Source of the DNA: Chamaecyparis obtusa | Taxonomy: Eukaryota > Streptophyta > Pinopsida > Cupressales > Cupressaceae | Assembly (NCBI GenBank): GCA_027943335.1 | Contig: BSBK01007728.1 | Coordinates: 1-64,000, forward strand | Direction: 5' to 3' | DNA length: 64,000 nucleotides | Shown here: piece after piece, positions 48,861 through 59,990 of the stretch | Position numbering within the stretch: position 1 is the first letter of the stretch | Layout: each line of letters begins with the position of its first letter | The notes under the pieces: generated by a model | What the model was told of the DNA's origin: nothing | Databases searched by the model: none | The model's input: the letters and a program-made list of their open reading frames with translations, nothing else | Position numbers and translations under genes: made by a program

Positions 48861-51419
48861 ATAAATATATTCATTTATGTATGTCAATATATGTAGACAA
48901 TAAGATATAGTTAATCTCAATTAATAAAAATTAAGAAATTAAAATTAAAATGTTTTTAAATTAAGTATAAATATATGCGATAGGGTATTTAGCTTAAAGA
49001 ATACTAATTAAAAATAATATTGATATTATAAAATATATATTTATCAATACTTAAAAAATAATATATCGGGTATGTCATTATTTGATTATTAAAATAGAGT
49101 TAGATTTATTACATGTCAATCTCAAACAATTCATGGTGAATCCCAAGAAACAAATATGTAATCTAGAGGATAAAAAGATTCTTTAATTTATTTCATTGTA
49201 ATATTTTATATATAAATGTATGTAATTTTGTTTACTTACTTCACTACAATATTTTATATCTAAATGTGCATAAGGATGACAATATTTAAAAACTTTTTGA
49301 GGGAGTTCATTATATTTTAATGGTAATTTTCTCCTATATCAACCATTTTGATACACTAGCTTTAGTTGTCCAATTATTTGAAGATTCCCCTCTCAAACAT
49401 GTAGACGGACTACATGTAATATTAATTTGATATTTCCTTAAAAGATATAAAATAATTTTTTGAAAAATAATTTACTATATATTTTATCACATGAGCTATT
49501 TTCACTTGAAAAAAATTTGAATCTTTCAATGTTGAAAATTAACTTCTTTTATTTTAATCATTTCATTTCTTTGAATTAATTAAATAATTAATCTATATTG
49601 TAAAATGGTGATCAATGGTAGAAAACCACTTTACACATACATTGGAATACCAAATCTGGTCTGTAGGCCATATCTGATTTGTACAACCCAAAAGGATGAA
49701 GGGATATAAATGCAAGATCTATCTTACTAGATGATTTTGGGTATTCCTTATGTATGTAGAAATGTATGATTAGAAAGAAGGAATATATGTTATAGCTAAG
49801 ATAATCACAAATAATAAATAATAGTAGATCTCATCTAATATAAAAAAAAAAAAATAGTAGATGTAAGATATGAGAGTAATAATTTATGAGAGTAATAATG
49901 TGTGTACTTGAAGATAAGAGTAAAAAATGACTCATTTTTATGACTAAAGGAGTCCTGAAATGACCCAATTTCTAGATTTGACAGATGGTGACCCAAAAGC
50001 CAGAATTATGCAACTTTAAGTTTTACTCTAGGAACATGTTGATCTTGGCCAAACATGTACCAAGTATAGATTGAGTTTGACCTATACCAAATATGAACAA
50101 ATTCATAAGTTGAAGGGTAGATTTTTTTAGATCTTTTGGTTTTATATTCATATGAAACAACAAACAATAACTTTAGCAGACATTGATGAATTATCTTCAA
50201 GACTTAAAGCAGTGTTCACCCTTATATATTTTCTATTGACCTCTACCTTAACAAGAGTTCAGTACATCTATATAGTGGGGCGCTTTGTCACCTGACAAGA
50301 GTTAGCTTATTTTTCCATCTAAAAACTAGAAGATATAAGAATCTAGATACAAATGGCTAACAAGTCCACGTGTACTCTAGTTGGGGCGGGACAATCATAG
50401 TTCAGAGGGAGTCATTCAAGAACCTTAAAATTATAGATGTATTACATATGTTAGGAATGGGCATGAATATAATTCCAGTATCTAATGATATTAAAATTTG
50501 GGTTTCAATCTAACAATTATATCTAAAAAATATGGATTGAATCTTCCAAACTCAAGATTGTCAAGTGTGGGACAAATGATTATAAGTCATATAATTATTT
50601 CTATTTCTATGAAACATTATTTAGAATAGTTATTTTTCTTCAAAAGTTAATCTTCATCTCAATTAGTTAATCTTTTACAAGAGTTCTAAACTATCCAAAC
50701 TCTATATTATTCTAGTTAAAAGTTTACCAAGCTCTTGTTTGGCTAGTAATAATATAGCTAATATAAGTATTGACTGGTTACAACTAATCCTATCCAAGTC
50801 ACTAATAATTTTTTTAAGCTCACTTAACAAGATTTATACCTATTTATTTTATAACTTATCATGAAGAAATATCATCCTTGGATCAATAAAGTAAAATCTA
50901 TAGTCAATAGAGGAACTACAAAATCGATGAGCCAAGACTCGACATTTTCAAAAAGGGAATTGGTCAACCACATTTAAACCTATCATATAATAGATCATCA
51001 ACCCCGTACAATTTTATACAATAGTGAAAATTTTATTTGAATAGATATGAAATATTTTATCTAGTTGAAAGGCTTATAACATAGTAAGAAATTTATGGAA
51101 GGTTACCTTGACAATTATGATTGGATAAACCAAGGGTACCATCTTTAGTTTTCAAAATTTCCTGCATCACCTATAAGATTATTTTATTGCATAGTTATTT
51201 CTACATGGCTTAATTTTTTTCAACCTCTTTAATTGTTCATGCATATTTTAAATACAATTCCAAACTTATTTAAATAGAATTCAATTATTAATGATATTTC
51301 AAAATATATTTGGACAGATATCATTATTTTCTTATAGAATATAAGGTAGTTAAAGAGATAACTCAGGACTCTTTTCAAACATTTCTAATCAGTTAAAGTT
51401 TAGTTGAATTGATCCCAAG
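48861..51419. other. AT-rich sequence, nothing recognised
   Basis: Very AT-rich, with no ORF over 64 codons and no domain match on either strand. No RNA gene or repeat border could be identified by reading. Confidence 0.4.
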
Positions 51420-51910
51420 ATGTTCACTTTAGGAAAAGGTAGAAAATAGTAGATATAAATTTGGGTTTTTAAGATGGTTAATTAGGCTATTTTCTATGAG
51501 ATTTAATGATATTAACATTGTTATAACTTAGTTACTATTTTCAATGCTTATTTTATTCAATTTAATGGTCAACTCTAATGGAAAATTGTAAAGATTGCAT
51601 TTTTATTTTCTAGTGCGATGTCTACTTTTTGAAGTAGAAAAATAATAATTATGTTTATTCAAAACTTATTTTAATTGAAATATATACGGACTACTCTTTC
51701 AAATGAGAAGCTTAAAGAAGATATATTGTTGTGGATAAAAATTCTATAGTGATGCATGAATTAATAGTTGCGAGCTATATAGAATAATAATAAAATGTGA
51801 GAAATGATATTTTAAAGTTTCATGTTTGGACATGAAGAATGATTATATTAATGCCTTAATTTTTAGATGTTTTTAAATTAAATACAAATTATGCATGACT
51901 TTTGTTTGTG
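51420..51910 (-). repeat. Dispersed noncoding repeat, inverted relative to copies near 34.5, 37.5 and 38.1 kb
   Basis: 51510-51690 is similar to the reverse complement of 34540-34700 and 37410-37570 (shared landmarks: GGTCAACTCTA, GTAAAGATTGCAT, TTCAAAACTTATT). 51690-51910 matches the reverse complement of about 38270-38050 (landmarks: CTATAGTGATGCATGAATTA, AAATGATATTTTAAAG). Here the two parts adjoin, so this copy may be nearer the original structure. Confidence 0.6.
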
Positions 51911-52022
51911 TCTTTTCATTGTGTTATATTTTGTTTAGAGATCAAGGTTATATTTGTTAGCATGAATAGTGATGGTATTCCTATGGGGAAATATCATAGT
52001 AATGAAAGAGGCATGCTACATT

Positions 52023-53324
52023 TGTTATGTCTTCCATTCCTGAATTTTTTTTTCATTGATGGCAACATATGCTATTGATTGGATTGTTCAGGAGGCTACA
52101 CAAGAGGTTTTAGAGAATTGTACAGATACCATACAAAGAATTAGCACATGAAAACTTAGATGAAGACTCATCATGATGTGCTAAGCCACCATCTATGATG
52201 GCACACTCTTATGAGTTAATTGGAAAGAGTTATGACTAGTTTACTGACAACTATTTCGTAGGAGATAGAAACTATGTTTTCACATAGTTGATTACAAAAC
52301 TTTGTGGATAGCACACATGATTGTTTAAGTTATGATGTGGTAACATAGGTTCATGTTGGAAACTGGCTTGAGAGATTATTGTGATCATATGGTGTCATGA
52401 TCATACAGGTGGCGTCATCTATGGCGTATGCATTAGCAAAGACCTATTTGAAGGCCAACTTGGAGCATGTTTCAATTAATATGATATGTAAGCTTAATCG
52501 ATGGATCTAAATGATTAATTGATGTAACTACTATGTTGTAAAATTGTAAGAGGTGCCCTATGCACCTTTGCATGGGTCTATTTATTTTTTATAAATAGGA
52601 TTTATCCTATGAAGGATGACTTTGATATAATTGTTGTAACTTGTATTTATGGATAGAAATCATTGGAAAATATGTGTGGTACTACATATGTGAGATGCAA
52701 AGGTGAATGTGAGATTAAGGAAGCATAAGATATTGTTTAAAAAACAATATTTGTGCACCAAGGCACAAGTTGGAGCTTGCTCGGTAGTGATTAAAGGCTG
52801 GAAGCAGTTTCAAAATAGAATTATCTTAGACTTGAAGTTGCAAGGTTTAGAGAACCTACGTGTGGCTTTAAATCTCAAATCGCTTGATTAAGTTGATGTA
52901 TTGTGCACCCTTAACAGTGTAATTTTCTTTAATAGGGTTGGACTCCCAACAGGGTCGATTCCTTTATTGGGATCACATTGTAAAAGGCTCCTAACAAGGT
53001 CTTTCCTTTAACCAAGACCTACCTATTGTAATACTCAGCTCCTAACATGGTTATAACTCTTAACAGGGTTATTAAAGGTCTATAGTGTAAATATTTGTGG
53101 GTACCGTCCCTGCCAGGGTTTTGTTCCCTTAACAGGGTTTTCCTTGAGAAAAATACTGGCATTCATGTTTATGTGTGTTATTATTGCATTTACTTTTTTA
53201 GTACAGTGTTTTGTTATAAGCAATAATTTTGAAGTTAAAGTTAAATTATTATGTATTGGCATCCACTGATTCAGCCCTGCTCACCCCCCCTCCCTCAGTT
53301 GACTGGGTGACTAGTATTCTAACA
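52023..53324 (+). repeat. Copia E 5' LTR
   Basis: 1302 bp. The right edge is firm: ...GTATTCTAACA at 53324, immediately before the primer binding site. The left edge is set at TGTTATGTCT (52023), giving TGTTA/TAACA inverted ends; the partner LTR starts TGTTGGAATT at 63865. A TATA box (TATAAATA) lies at 52590-52597. The 3' half carries several reiterations of a CYTAACARGG-type motif (52945-53140) and a C-run at 53283-53290. The left edge is uncertain because only 136 bases of the partner are visible and they align weakly. Confidence 0.6.
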
Positions 53325-53326
53325 AT

Positions 53327-53338
53327 TGGCATCAAAGC
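53327..53338 (+). promoter_or_regulatory. Copia E primer binding site
   Basis: TGGCATCAAAGC, two bases after the LTR. It differs at two positions from the usual initiator tRNA-Met complement TGGTATCAGAGC. Confidence 0.8.
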
Positions 53339-53385
53339 TTTTGGTCCTCAGTCGGGAAGCTTAACAACTTGAGGTAAAGATAAGG

Positions 53386-53609
53386 ATGGCCTTATTCAGA
53401 AAAGAGAGTCCTAAGTTTGATGTGGAAATTTTGACACATGGAAGGAGAAGATGAAGAATAATCTAATGTTTATGGGGTTGGAATATCAGCTCATTACTTG
53501 GAAATATTTACCCATCATAGGAGAGGAAGATCTTGAAACACTTGCTACTACTGAAGAAGAAAGGAAAAGGTTTGTATGCAACGTTGTTGCAAAGGAAGCC
53601 TTGGTTAAT
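53386..53609 (+). pseudogene. Copia E gag, 5' part
   Basis: ATG at 53386 (MALFRKESPKFD). After a one-base shift it reads NFDTWKEKMKNNLMFMGLEY, then EEERKRFVCNVVAKEALVN, a standard copia gag N-terminus. Gypsy D interrupts it here, and it continues at 59991 with ALYDGEFLEARDL. Confidence 0.7.
53605..53609. repeat. Target-site duplication TTAAT, left copy (gypsy D)
   Basis: TTAAT at 53605-53609 is repeated exactly at 59986-59990, outside the two gypsy D LTRs. Confidence 0.93.
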
Positions 53610-54473
53610 TAATGCAGGAGCATCCTGGGTGTAAGAGCAATCTTGCATCACCCAAAAATATTTCTATTTTTATATTCAATAAGGGTTATTTTGTGCAGAG
53701 CTGCTATTTATGGAAAGTTACTATTTTTGGTAATTTTCGTATGTGCTCAAAATGATCTGATTTCTTTCTTAGAGGTTCATTTTGGTCATATAAGTTTGCC
53801 AGTAAAGTTTCATTGCCAGATCAAGTGTATATTGGAAGATATTGAAGATTTTTGGTATTGGCAGCAGGGTACAGAAACTTTGAACTCAATTTTGAAGGCT
53901 TTAGAGGCCCCGGATGAGGTCAAAAATTTGGGTGACAGGTGCTTGCGCAAGTCAAGCCTGTAGAGTGCTTCGTGGCGTTTCTGAAATGGGGTTATAATAG
54001 CCGATCGGGTCAACTGGTGATGACTTATGGTCTTCGAAAGTTGGGCCACCTGAAATGGCGAAAAATAATTTTCTTCAAAATTTCTGTTCGGGTTTCAAAG
54101 GTTATCTTGAGCCGACTATGATGTAATGAAATGTAAAATAAATTAATTCTAAGTTTGGTCGGCCTTATTGGCTAAAATTCTGGAACCTTCCCAGGCGATG
54201 GATGGATAATTGCCTATATAAGGAAGGCTATATTATTGTCTTACGCAGTTGAGAATAGTTCTGGGTAGTAGATCTGGGTATTGATTTGAGGCTTTGTCCT
54301 ACAGAATATTGTAAGGGAATGCCCATGTGGCTTTGCATATTGTAATTCTGAAAGTTTGTAATTCCACATTTATGGAGATAATAAGAAGTCAATTTTCTGT
54401 TCTTGCATATTATTGTTGTTGTTTCTCTATTTCTGTTATGTGTTTGTGGTATTAAGGGGAGCACCCTTCATCA
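53610..54473 (+). repeat. Gypsy D 5' LTR
   Basis: 864 bp; TATA box TATATAA at 54215-54221. The first bases TAATGCAGG show the mutated terminus. Compared with gypsy C LTRs it has a short GGATGGAT insertion-like difference just before the TATA region. Confidence 0.95.
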
Positions 54474-54475
54474 AG

Positions 54476-54487
54476 TGGTATCAGAGC
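54476..54487 (+). promoter_or_regulatory. Gypsy D primer binding site
   Basis: TGGTATCAGAGC, a full match to the initiator tRNA-Met 3' end complement, two bases after the LTR. It is the only perfect one of the four family copies. Confidence 0.92.
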
Positions 54488-54574
54488 AGGTTTTCTTGAG
54501 TGTGTAAATAGATCGCCGACTGTGAGGCAGTTTGCACCAGGACTGTGGTTAGGGTTTCAGCGCGCATCGCGAAA

Positions 54575-57500
54575 ATGCCTCCACGAAGAGAACGTGGCGG
54601 AAGACCTGGTGCTGTGACACCTGAGGTTAGAGAGCTGCAGAGACAAGTGCGAGCATTGCAAGAAGAGATTCGCAGAGGAATGAATCTTAATGTCAGAGAT
54701 GAAAGCGAGGATGAAGCCGAAGAAGAATATCAAGAAGGAGAAATTGAAATTGTGAACCAGGAGGAAAAAAGACTTTTTCGGGCGATTTCCAAGATTGGGA
54801 AAAGACCTAAGATTGAGATTCCTACATTTTCTGGAAATCTTAACCTAGAGGAATTGATCGACTGGATCAATGAATGTGAAGAATATTTTGAGTATGAAGA
54901 TGTTGAGGATCCTGATAGGGTCAAATTTGCGAAGGCCAGACTGAAAGGTCATGCGAAGATATGGTGGCAAGAGATTCAGTTGGAGCGAAATAGAAGGGGA
55001 AAGGAGAAAATCACGAGATGGGATCGGATGGTGGATAAATTGAAGCGACAGTTCATTCCTGTTGATTATGAGCTTGACCTACTGAAGAAAATACAGAGTT
55101 TGAAGCAAGCAGGAAGATCTGTTCAGGAGTATACAGAGGATTTCTATCGACTTCTCATCAGAACAGGCCATGCAGAAGCTGATAAGGAGAAAGTTGCCCG
55201 ATACCTTAATGGGTTAAGGCCAAGCATTCAGGAGGAGCTGAATCTGGTTCGAATGAATAGTATTGAAGAGGTATACCAGTTTGCCCTAAAAGTAGAGGAA
55301 AAGCTGAACAAGAAGTTTGAGAGCAGACAAAATGGAAGAGGTCGCGGTGGACGATCTGGTGGACGATCATATGGTGGCCGAAATGAGGATCCAAAAAAGA
55401 AGGATGAGGCCAGTAGCAGTCAGAATCAGTGAGGAAATAATTTCAATCGCTTCCAGGATCAGAATAATAGAGATCAAAGAGGGAGAGGAAGAGGACAAGG
55501 ATCTGGAAGAGGTGGCTTCCGTGGAACATGTTTTCACTGTGGAGAAGAAGGTCACAGGGCATTTGAATGTCCTCAGCGCCAAGGCAGAACAGACAGAAGA
55601 AATGAAGGCCAAGCCAGAGTTGCACATGTAGATGAAGACGCCAGATCATCAAATTCTGAAGATGCTGAAAGAGGAGAAACGTTGATTAACAGAAGAGTCC
55701 TGTTGAGTGGTGAGAATGAACCTGAGCAAAGAAAGAGCCTGTTTCGCACCAGGTGCAAGTGTGAAGGTAAATGTTGTGATGTGATCATTGATAGTGGAAG
55801 CACTGACAATTTGGTGTCAGAAGAGATGGTGACAAAGTTGAAGCTCAAGAGACAGAAACACCCACATCCATATCAGATTGCCTGGGTACAGGATGACCAC
55901 AAGGTCATGGTCAATGAACAATGCCTGGTGAAGTTCAAGATTGGTGGATACCAAGATGAGGTATTGTGTGATATCATATCTATGGATGCATGTCATATGT
56001 TGTTGGGTAGACCATGGCAGTTTGACAGATGTGCTGTACACGATGGTCGTGCGAATACCTATTCCCTGACAAAGGATGGAGTGCGGCATAAGCTAAAGCC
56101 ATTGAAGGAGACTGAAGAAAAGGTATGTGGTAATGCAAGAATAACATTTGTTGATGGAAGAAAATTTTTAGATGGTATGAGGCATGAGCATGTGTGTTTT
56201 GCTTTAATTCCAAAAGTTGGTAAAGAAGAAGTAGAGGATGTTCCTGTAGAAGTTGCGGATTTGTTGAATGAGTTTCAGGATATTGTATCCAATAACGTGC
56301 CTGATAGATTACCACCAGTCAGGAAGATCAGTCATCAGATGGACTTGATCTCAGGAGCAAGTTTTCTGAATAAGGCAGCACACAGAATGACACCTGCAGA
56401 AAGTGAGGAGTTGAACAGACAAGTACATGAACTGTTACAGAAAGGATTGATCCGTGAGAGTATGAGTCCCTGTGCTGTACTAGCGATATTAGCACCAAAG
56501 AAGAATGGAGAATGGAGGATGTGTACAGATTCCAGAGCAATAAACAAGATCACAATCAAGTATAGGTTTCCATTGCCACGAATGGATGATATTATGGACT
56601 ATTTGAGTGGAGCTGTGTATTTCTCAAAGATAGATCTGAAAAGTGGATATCATCAGATTCGGATCAGAGAAGGAGATGAATGGAAGACTACCTTCAAGAC
56701 AAAGGAAGGACTATATGAGTGGTTAGTCATGCCTTTTGGGCTAACCAATGCACCGAGCACTTTCATGTGGCTCATGAACAAGGTTCTGAAAGAATTTTTG
56801 GGTAAGTTTGTCATTGTTTAGCTGGATGATATTTTGATCTTTAGTAAGACATTGGATGAGCATATGATGCATATTCGTATGGTATTTGAGAAGTTGAGAG
56901 AAGAGAAATTGCTGATTAATTTGAAGAAGTGCAGTTTTCTGAAGAAAGAGTTAGTGTATTTGGGGTTTGTAGTTTCAGGAGAAGGTCTAAAAATGGACCC
57001 AGAGAAGGTACAGGCTATCCTTGAATGGCCTACTCCAAGGAGTGCTACTGAGGTAAGATCTTTTCATGGTCTAGCTAGCTTTTACAGAAAGTTTATCAGA
57101 AATTTTAGCAGTATTTGTGGACCCTTGACTGAAACAATGAGAGGGGATAGAAAAGAGTTTAAGTGGACTAATGGGGCAGAAAAGAGTTTTCAATTGTTGA
57201 AACAAAAAGTTACAGAACAACCTGTTTTAGCACTTCCAGATTTTAATAAGGTGTTTCAAGTAGATTGTGATGCTAGTGGTACTGCAATAGGAGCTGTTAT
57301 GAGCCAAGAAGGTAAACCTGTTGCTTATTTCAGTGAGAAGTTAAATGATGCCAAGAGGAAATATTCTGTTTATGATCAGGAATTTTATGCTATAGTTCAG
57401 GTATTAAAGAAGTGGAGACATTATCTTCTTCCTAAGGAGTTTGTTTTGTATACTGATCATCAAGCTTTGCAATATTTGAATAGTCAAGGAAAGTTAAATC

Positions 57501-59083
57501 AGAGGCATTTGAAATGGGTTGAGTTTTTGCAGAGTTATACATTTGTTTTGAAACACAGGAGTGGAAAGTCTAATAGGGTTACAGATGCTCTTAGCAGAAG
57601 GCAACTATTGCTGACAGAAATGTAGATTGAAGTGGTTGGGTTCAAGGAACTCAAGAATTTGTATCAAGAGGATCCTGATTTTGGTGAAGCTTGGAAAGCT
57701 TGTGCAGAACCCATTACTCTAGACAGGACAAAATGGTTGGATTTCATTATCCAGGATGATATGCTATTCAGAGGAAATTAGTTGTGCATTCCACGAAGTT
57801 CTATGAGGGAGAATCTCATCAAGGAGAAGCATAGTGGAGGATTGGCTAGACATTTTGGTCGTGATAAAACCCTTGGTTTGGTTAGTGAGAATTATTATTG
57901 GCCACAGTTGCAGCAAGATGTGAAGAAGTTTGTACAGAGTTGCAGAGTATGTTAGATGGTGAAAGGAGTGAAGCAGAATACAAGATTGTATCAGCCATTA
58001 CCTGTACCAGAGAAGCCTTGGGAGGATATCAGCATGGACTTTGTTCTTGGTTTATTGAGGACTCAGCGGGGACATGATTCAATTTTTGTGGTAGTTGACA
58101 GATTTTCAAAGATGGCACATTTTATTCCCTGCAAGAAGACTAATGATGCTGTTCATGTAGCAGAATTGTTTTTCAGAGAAGTAGTGAGACTTCATGGTTT
58201 GCCAAAGACCATAGTTTCAGATCGGGACACTAAGTTTGTTGGATATTTCTGGCGAACATTGTGGAAGAAGTTGAAGATAGATTTGAAGTTCAGTTCATCA
58301 CATCACCCACAGACTGATGGATAGACAGAGGTGGTGAATAGGAGTTTGGGAAATTTGCTGAGATGTTTGGTTGGAGATAAGCCAACGGGATGGGATTTGA
58401 TTTTACCACAGGCAGAATTTGCATACAATAATTCTATCAACAGGAGCACTGGTAAATCACCATTTCAGATTGTATATGGAAGTAGTCCAAGAAATGCATC
58501 TGAATTGAGGAAAATAGATAAAGGAGAAATAAGTAGTGCTGAAGCTGAGGATTTTGCAGAACACTTGAAGAACATCCATGGGGAGGTGAGGAAGCATATT
58601 ACCAAGATGAACGCACAGTATAAGGCTAAGGCAGATGAGAAAAGGAGGCATAAGGAATTTCAGGTTGGTGATGAAGTCATGGTTCATTTGCGAAAGGAGC
58701 GGTTTCCAGTTGGTACATATAACAAGCTGAAAATGAAGAAGTTTGGACCATGCAGGATATTGAAGAAACATGATTCAGGAAACGCATATGAGGTAGAATT
58801 GCCTACTGAGCTAAATATTTCACCAGTGTTTAACATTTCAGATCTGACAGAGTATCATGAAGGAGGTGTTGAAGATGAGATCACAACAGCACAGTGGAGT
58901 ATTCCAGCAACTAGTTCAGACACTAAGGAGATTGAAGATATACTGGATAGTCGTGTTGGCAGAAGCACAAGGAACAGGACATATGAAGAATATCTGGTCA
59001 AGTGGAAAGGATGACCTGTTGAAGATTCATCATGGCTAACAAAGGAGGAGGTTAACCGTCTTGGTTTTCCTCTACACACCTGA
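54575..59083 (+). pseudogene. Gypsy D gag-pol polyprotein (stops only, no frameshift)
   Basis: ATG at 54575 (MPPRRERGG). One frame of exactly 1480 codons to the chromodomain TGA at 59012-59014, then on to TGA at 59081. Gag is open to 55430. The zinc knuckle at 55529-55570 is intact (CFHCGEEGHRAFEC, CX2CX4HX4C). Protease DSGSTDNLVSEE near 55790; RT stretch from 55682; RNase H and RT thumb 56834-57625; integrase finger near 57850-57960 and core from 57956; chromodomain with SRVGRSTRNRTYEEYLVKWK at 58949-59008. Stops: 55430 TGA, 56819 TAG (replaces the Tyr of YLDD), 57623, 57779, 57953 and 58322 TAG, plus the shared chromodomain TGA. The lack of frameshifts fits a young element killed by point mutations. 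Confidence 0.94.
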
Positions 59084-59121
59084 GTTGTGACAGGGTCACT
59101 TCTCAAATTACCCTGGGTGTC

Positions 59122-59985
59122 TGATGCAGGAGCATCCTAGGTGTAAGAGCAATCTTGCATCACCCAAAAATATTTCTATTTTTATATTCAATAAGGGTTA
59201 TTTTGTGCAGAGCTGCTATTTATGGAAAGTTACTATTTTTGGTAATTTTCGTATGTGCTCAGAATGATCTGATTTCTTTCTTAGAGGTTCATTTTGGTCA
59301 TATAAGTCTGCCAGTAAAGTCTCATTGCCAGATCAAGTGTATATTGGAAGATATTGAAGATTTTTGGTATTGGCAGCAGGGTACAGAAACTTTGAACTCA
59401 GTTTTGAAGGCTTTAGAGGCCCCGGATGAGGTTGAAAATTTGGGTGACGGGTGCTTGCGTAGGTCAAGCCTGTAGAGCGCTTCGTGGCGTTTCTGAAATG
59501 GGGTTATAATAGCCGATCGGGTCAACTGGTGATGACTTATGGTCTTCGAAAGTTGGGCCACCTGAAATGGCGAAAAATAATTTTCTTCAAAATTTTTGTT
59601 CGGGTTTCAAAGGTTATCTTGAGCCGACTATGATGTAATGAAATGTAAAATAAATTAATTCTAAGTTTGGTCGGCCTTATTGGCTAAAATTCTGGAACCT
59701 TCCCAGGCGGTGGATGGATAATTGCCTATATAAGGAAGGCTGTATTATTGTCTTACGCAGTTCAGAATAGTTCTGGGTAGTAGATCTGGGTATTGATTTG
59801 AGGCTTTGTCCTACAGAATATTGTAAGGGAATGCCCATGTGGCTTTGCATATTGTAATTCTGAAAGTTTGTAATTCCACATTTGTGGAGATAATAAGAAG
59901 TCAATTTTCTGTTCTTGCATATTATTGTTGTTGTTTCTCTATTTCTGTTATGTGTTTGTGGTATTAAGGGGAGCACCCTTCATCA
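59122..59985 (+). repeat. Gypsy D 3' LTR
   Basis: 864 bp, TGATGCAGG... to ...CCCTTCATCA; TATA box TATATAA at 59727-59733. The sequence directly upstream (ATTACCCTGGGTGTC) is not purine-rich, so no normal polypurine tract abuts it. Confidence 0.95.
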
Positions 59986-59990
59986 TTAAT
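59986..59990. repeat. Target-site duplication TTAAT, right copy (gypsy D)
   Basis: Exact repeat of 53605-53609. Confidence 0.93.

Larger units (their letters stand above)
53610..59985 (+). mobile_element. Gypsy D: complete chromodomain Ty3/gypsy retrotransposon
   Basis: Two 864-bp LTRs (53610-54473, 59122-59985), primer binding site 54476-54487 and gag-pol 54575-59083, flanked by TTAAT. The 5' LTR starts TAATG rather than TGATG, a single G-to-A change in the terminal dinucleotide. By eye the LTRs differ at about 17 positions (about 2%), almost all transitions. Inserted in copia E gag. Confidence 0.96.
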
